Part shown: piece after piece, positions 12,120 through 13,002 of the stretch | Position numbering within the stretch: the first letter of the stretch is position 1 | Layout: each line of letters opens with the position of its first letter | NCBI GenBank assembly: GCA_045531755.1 | Contig: JAZSEP010000021.1 | Location: forward strand, 1 to 13,002 | DNA: 13,002 nucleotides | Reading direction: 5' to 3' | Source: UBA11540 sp045531755 | GTDB taxonomy: Bacteria > Bacillota > Clostridia > Oscillospirales > Ruminococcaceae | The notes under the pieces: generated by a model | What the model was told of the DNA's origin: nothing | The model's input: the letters and a program-made list of their open reading frames with translations, nothing else | Databases searched by the model: none | Made by a program: the position numbers and the translations under genes

Positions 12120-12640
12120 CTTTTTCCGACGTCGGCCGCGGTGAATACATCTGCCGCGGGCTTTGCTGCCGGTGCAGTTGTAGCCGCTCCCGCCGCCTTG
12201 CCGCCGTTGGTGGTGATACATGTATCATATCCGGCGGCCTTCAGTTTTGCGGCCATATTGTCGCCGTTCGCCTTTACGGAATATGCGCCGACTTGCACTT
12301 TATAAAGGCCGTTCGCGATCACGATATACGTATCGAATCCCGCCGCCTTCAGGTCGGCCGCCAGTTTGTCGGCGTTCGCTTTCTGCTTAAAAGCGCCAGT
12401 CTGCACGCGGTAAAGGACGTTCGCTTCGGGTTTTGCGGGTTCGGTAGGTGCTTCGGCGGAATCGCCAGCCGCAAGGCCCGCTTTAACTGCGGCGCGAAAA
12501 TCGTTCATTGTGCGGCCGAAATTGCCCCACCAATTATCGGGGTCGCCGTGATTGCTGCCATAACCCAGCGCGTGCGCTTCCTTATGGCTGACGATATTAT
12601 CGACCGGAATATTAAACTTTTTGCAAAGATAAACGCAACC
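12116..12640 (-). CDS. Phage endolysin fragment: N-acetylmuramoyl-L-alanine amidase C-terminal part with two SPOR-like repeats
   Basis: The amidase part begins abruptly around VYLCKKFNIPVDNIVSHKEAH and continues GYGSNHGDPDNWW, with the SHKE and NHGDP stretches typical of phage Amidase_2/PGRP-type lysins. About two thirds of the catalytic domain and the start codon are missing. Next come a Pro/Ala/Glu linker (SAEAPTEPAKPEA) and two tandem SPOR-like repeats, LYRVQTGAFKQKANADKLAADLKAAGF and LYKVQVGAYSVKANGDNMAAKLKAAGY, which probably bind denuded glycan. An open frame to an ATG at 12733 exists, but its first 30 or so residues come from a MATE gene read out of frame. The frame ends early at an A5 run. 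Neighbour: holin downstream. Composition is clearly GC-richer than the host genes. Confidence 0.8.
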   Translation of the reverse strand, partial: GCVYLCKKFNIPVDNIVSHKEAHALGYGSNHGDPDNWWGNFGRTMNDFRAAVKAGLAAGDSAEAPTEPAKPEANVLYRVQTGAFKQKANADKLAADLKAAGFDTYIVIANGLYKVQVGAYSVKANGDNMAAKLKAAGYDTCITTNGGKAAGAATTAPAAKPAADVFTAADVGKR

Positions 12641-12645
12641 GGCAG
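12618..12645. other. Breakpoint joining phage endolysin to MATE transporter sequence
   Basis: To the left the minus strand reads as amidase (VYLCKKFNIP); to the right a different frame reads as MATE transporter (IVIILPVAFIFAK). The two readings overlap on the same bases here, so a short shared sequence marks the join. It could be an assembly chimera or a real recombination point. Confidence 0.75.
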
Positions 12646-13002
12646 GATTATCACAATCTGTCTTGCGAAAGACATCAGCATGCTGTATACGCCATTTCCA
12701 AGCGCCTGGAAGCTTGCACTGCAAATAATACAAAATCCTGCAAATATAAAACTCAGACTGATGGCACGCAGTGCCGGAACACCGATAGCCAGCATATGGT
12801 CTGATGCTTCAAAGAGTCCAAGCAGAGTTCTTGGAATGGTCTGGAATATCACTACACCGACAGCCATAATGCTGACTGACATTACTACACTAAGCTTAAA
12901 TGTCTGATAGATACGTTTTCTGTTACGCGCTCCATAGTTATAGGCAATAATTGGAATCATTCCGTTTGTAAGGCCAAAGATTGGCATGAAGATGAAGCTC
13001 TG
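12619..13002 (-). pseudogene. MATE-family efflux transporter, internal fragment (NorM/MepA-like)
   Basis: Starting at the window edge and read on the minus strand, the frame gives QSFIFMPIFGLTNG, IIAYNYGARNRKRI, then IPRTLLGLFEASD, SFIFAGFCIICSASFQALG and SFARQIVIILPVAFIFA. This is the pattern of the second MATE half, including QALGNG and the ARQIVIILP helix. MATE proteins export cationic drugs using a Na+ or H+ gradient. The first half lies beyond the window. At about 12619-12640 the match ends and the frame continues into antisense-of-endolysin sequence, so the last helices are missing. Composition is lower in GC than the adjoining phage DNA. It is a fragment here; whether it is intact in the source genome cannot be judged. 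Confidence 0.85.

Noticed and set aside
12641..12733. ATG at 12733 as the start of the endolysin
   Set aside because: The first 30 or so residues are MATE-transporter DNA read out of frame, so this is not a natural N-terminus.

Overview
The window looks like a chromosomal contig from an anaerobic, low-to-mid GC Firmicute, probably a gut clostridium of the Oscillospiraceae/Ruminococcaceae type. The reasons are strong AGGAGG ribosome sites, sigma-A promoters with 17-bp spacers, feoAB and rubrerythrin genes, a small SRP RNA directly upstream of dnaX-ybaB-recR, and smpB followed by ssrA. The exact taxon is inferred, not read from the sequence.

Bases 1-1290 hold an iron-uptake locus. feoA and the start of feoB lie on the minus strand and diverge from a DtxR-family regulator. 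Three near-identical palindromes of the form TTAGCnnnnGCTAA lie at the feoA promoter and between feoA and feoB. The regulator has the Met/Cys metal ligands of iron-sensing DtxR proteins, so repressor and operators can be predicted together. Bases 1297-2590 hold a tRNA-Thr(GGT) with a consensus promoter and terminator. An AT-rich accessory cassette follows: an array of short hairpins separated by TATGTAATC/GATTACATA words, a four-helix-bundle (S23/IVP-like) protein whose -35 box overlaps the last hairpin, and a YcxB-like membrane protein. Bases 2640-5680 encode a secreted GH73-type glucosaminidase and a complete polar amino acid ABC importer (lipoprotein, permease, ATPase). Rubrerythrin and a convergent SAM-dependent methyltransferase follow to 7480.

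Bases 7606-11615 form an information-processing block: SRP RNA, dnaX, ybaB, recR, gtrA, smpB and tmRNA. The order SRP RNA-dnaX-ybaB-recR also occurs in Bacillus subtilis. The GtrA-like membrane protein inserted between recR and smpB overlaps recR by ATGA.

Beyond the 3' end of ssrA the sequence becomes visibly GC-richer and carries phage lysis genes on the minus strand: an r1t-type holin and an amidase/SPOR endolysin. This suits a prophage integrated at ssrA. The endolysin has a one-base frameshift at an A5 run, and its N-terminal half is missing. At about 12618-12645 it joins, within a shared stretch readable in both frames, to an internal piece of a MATE efflux transporter that runs to the window edge. 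That junction is either an assembly chimera or a recombination scar. The strongest candidates for something poorly described are the hairpin array with its S23-like protein and the iron-regulator/operator set.
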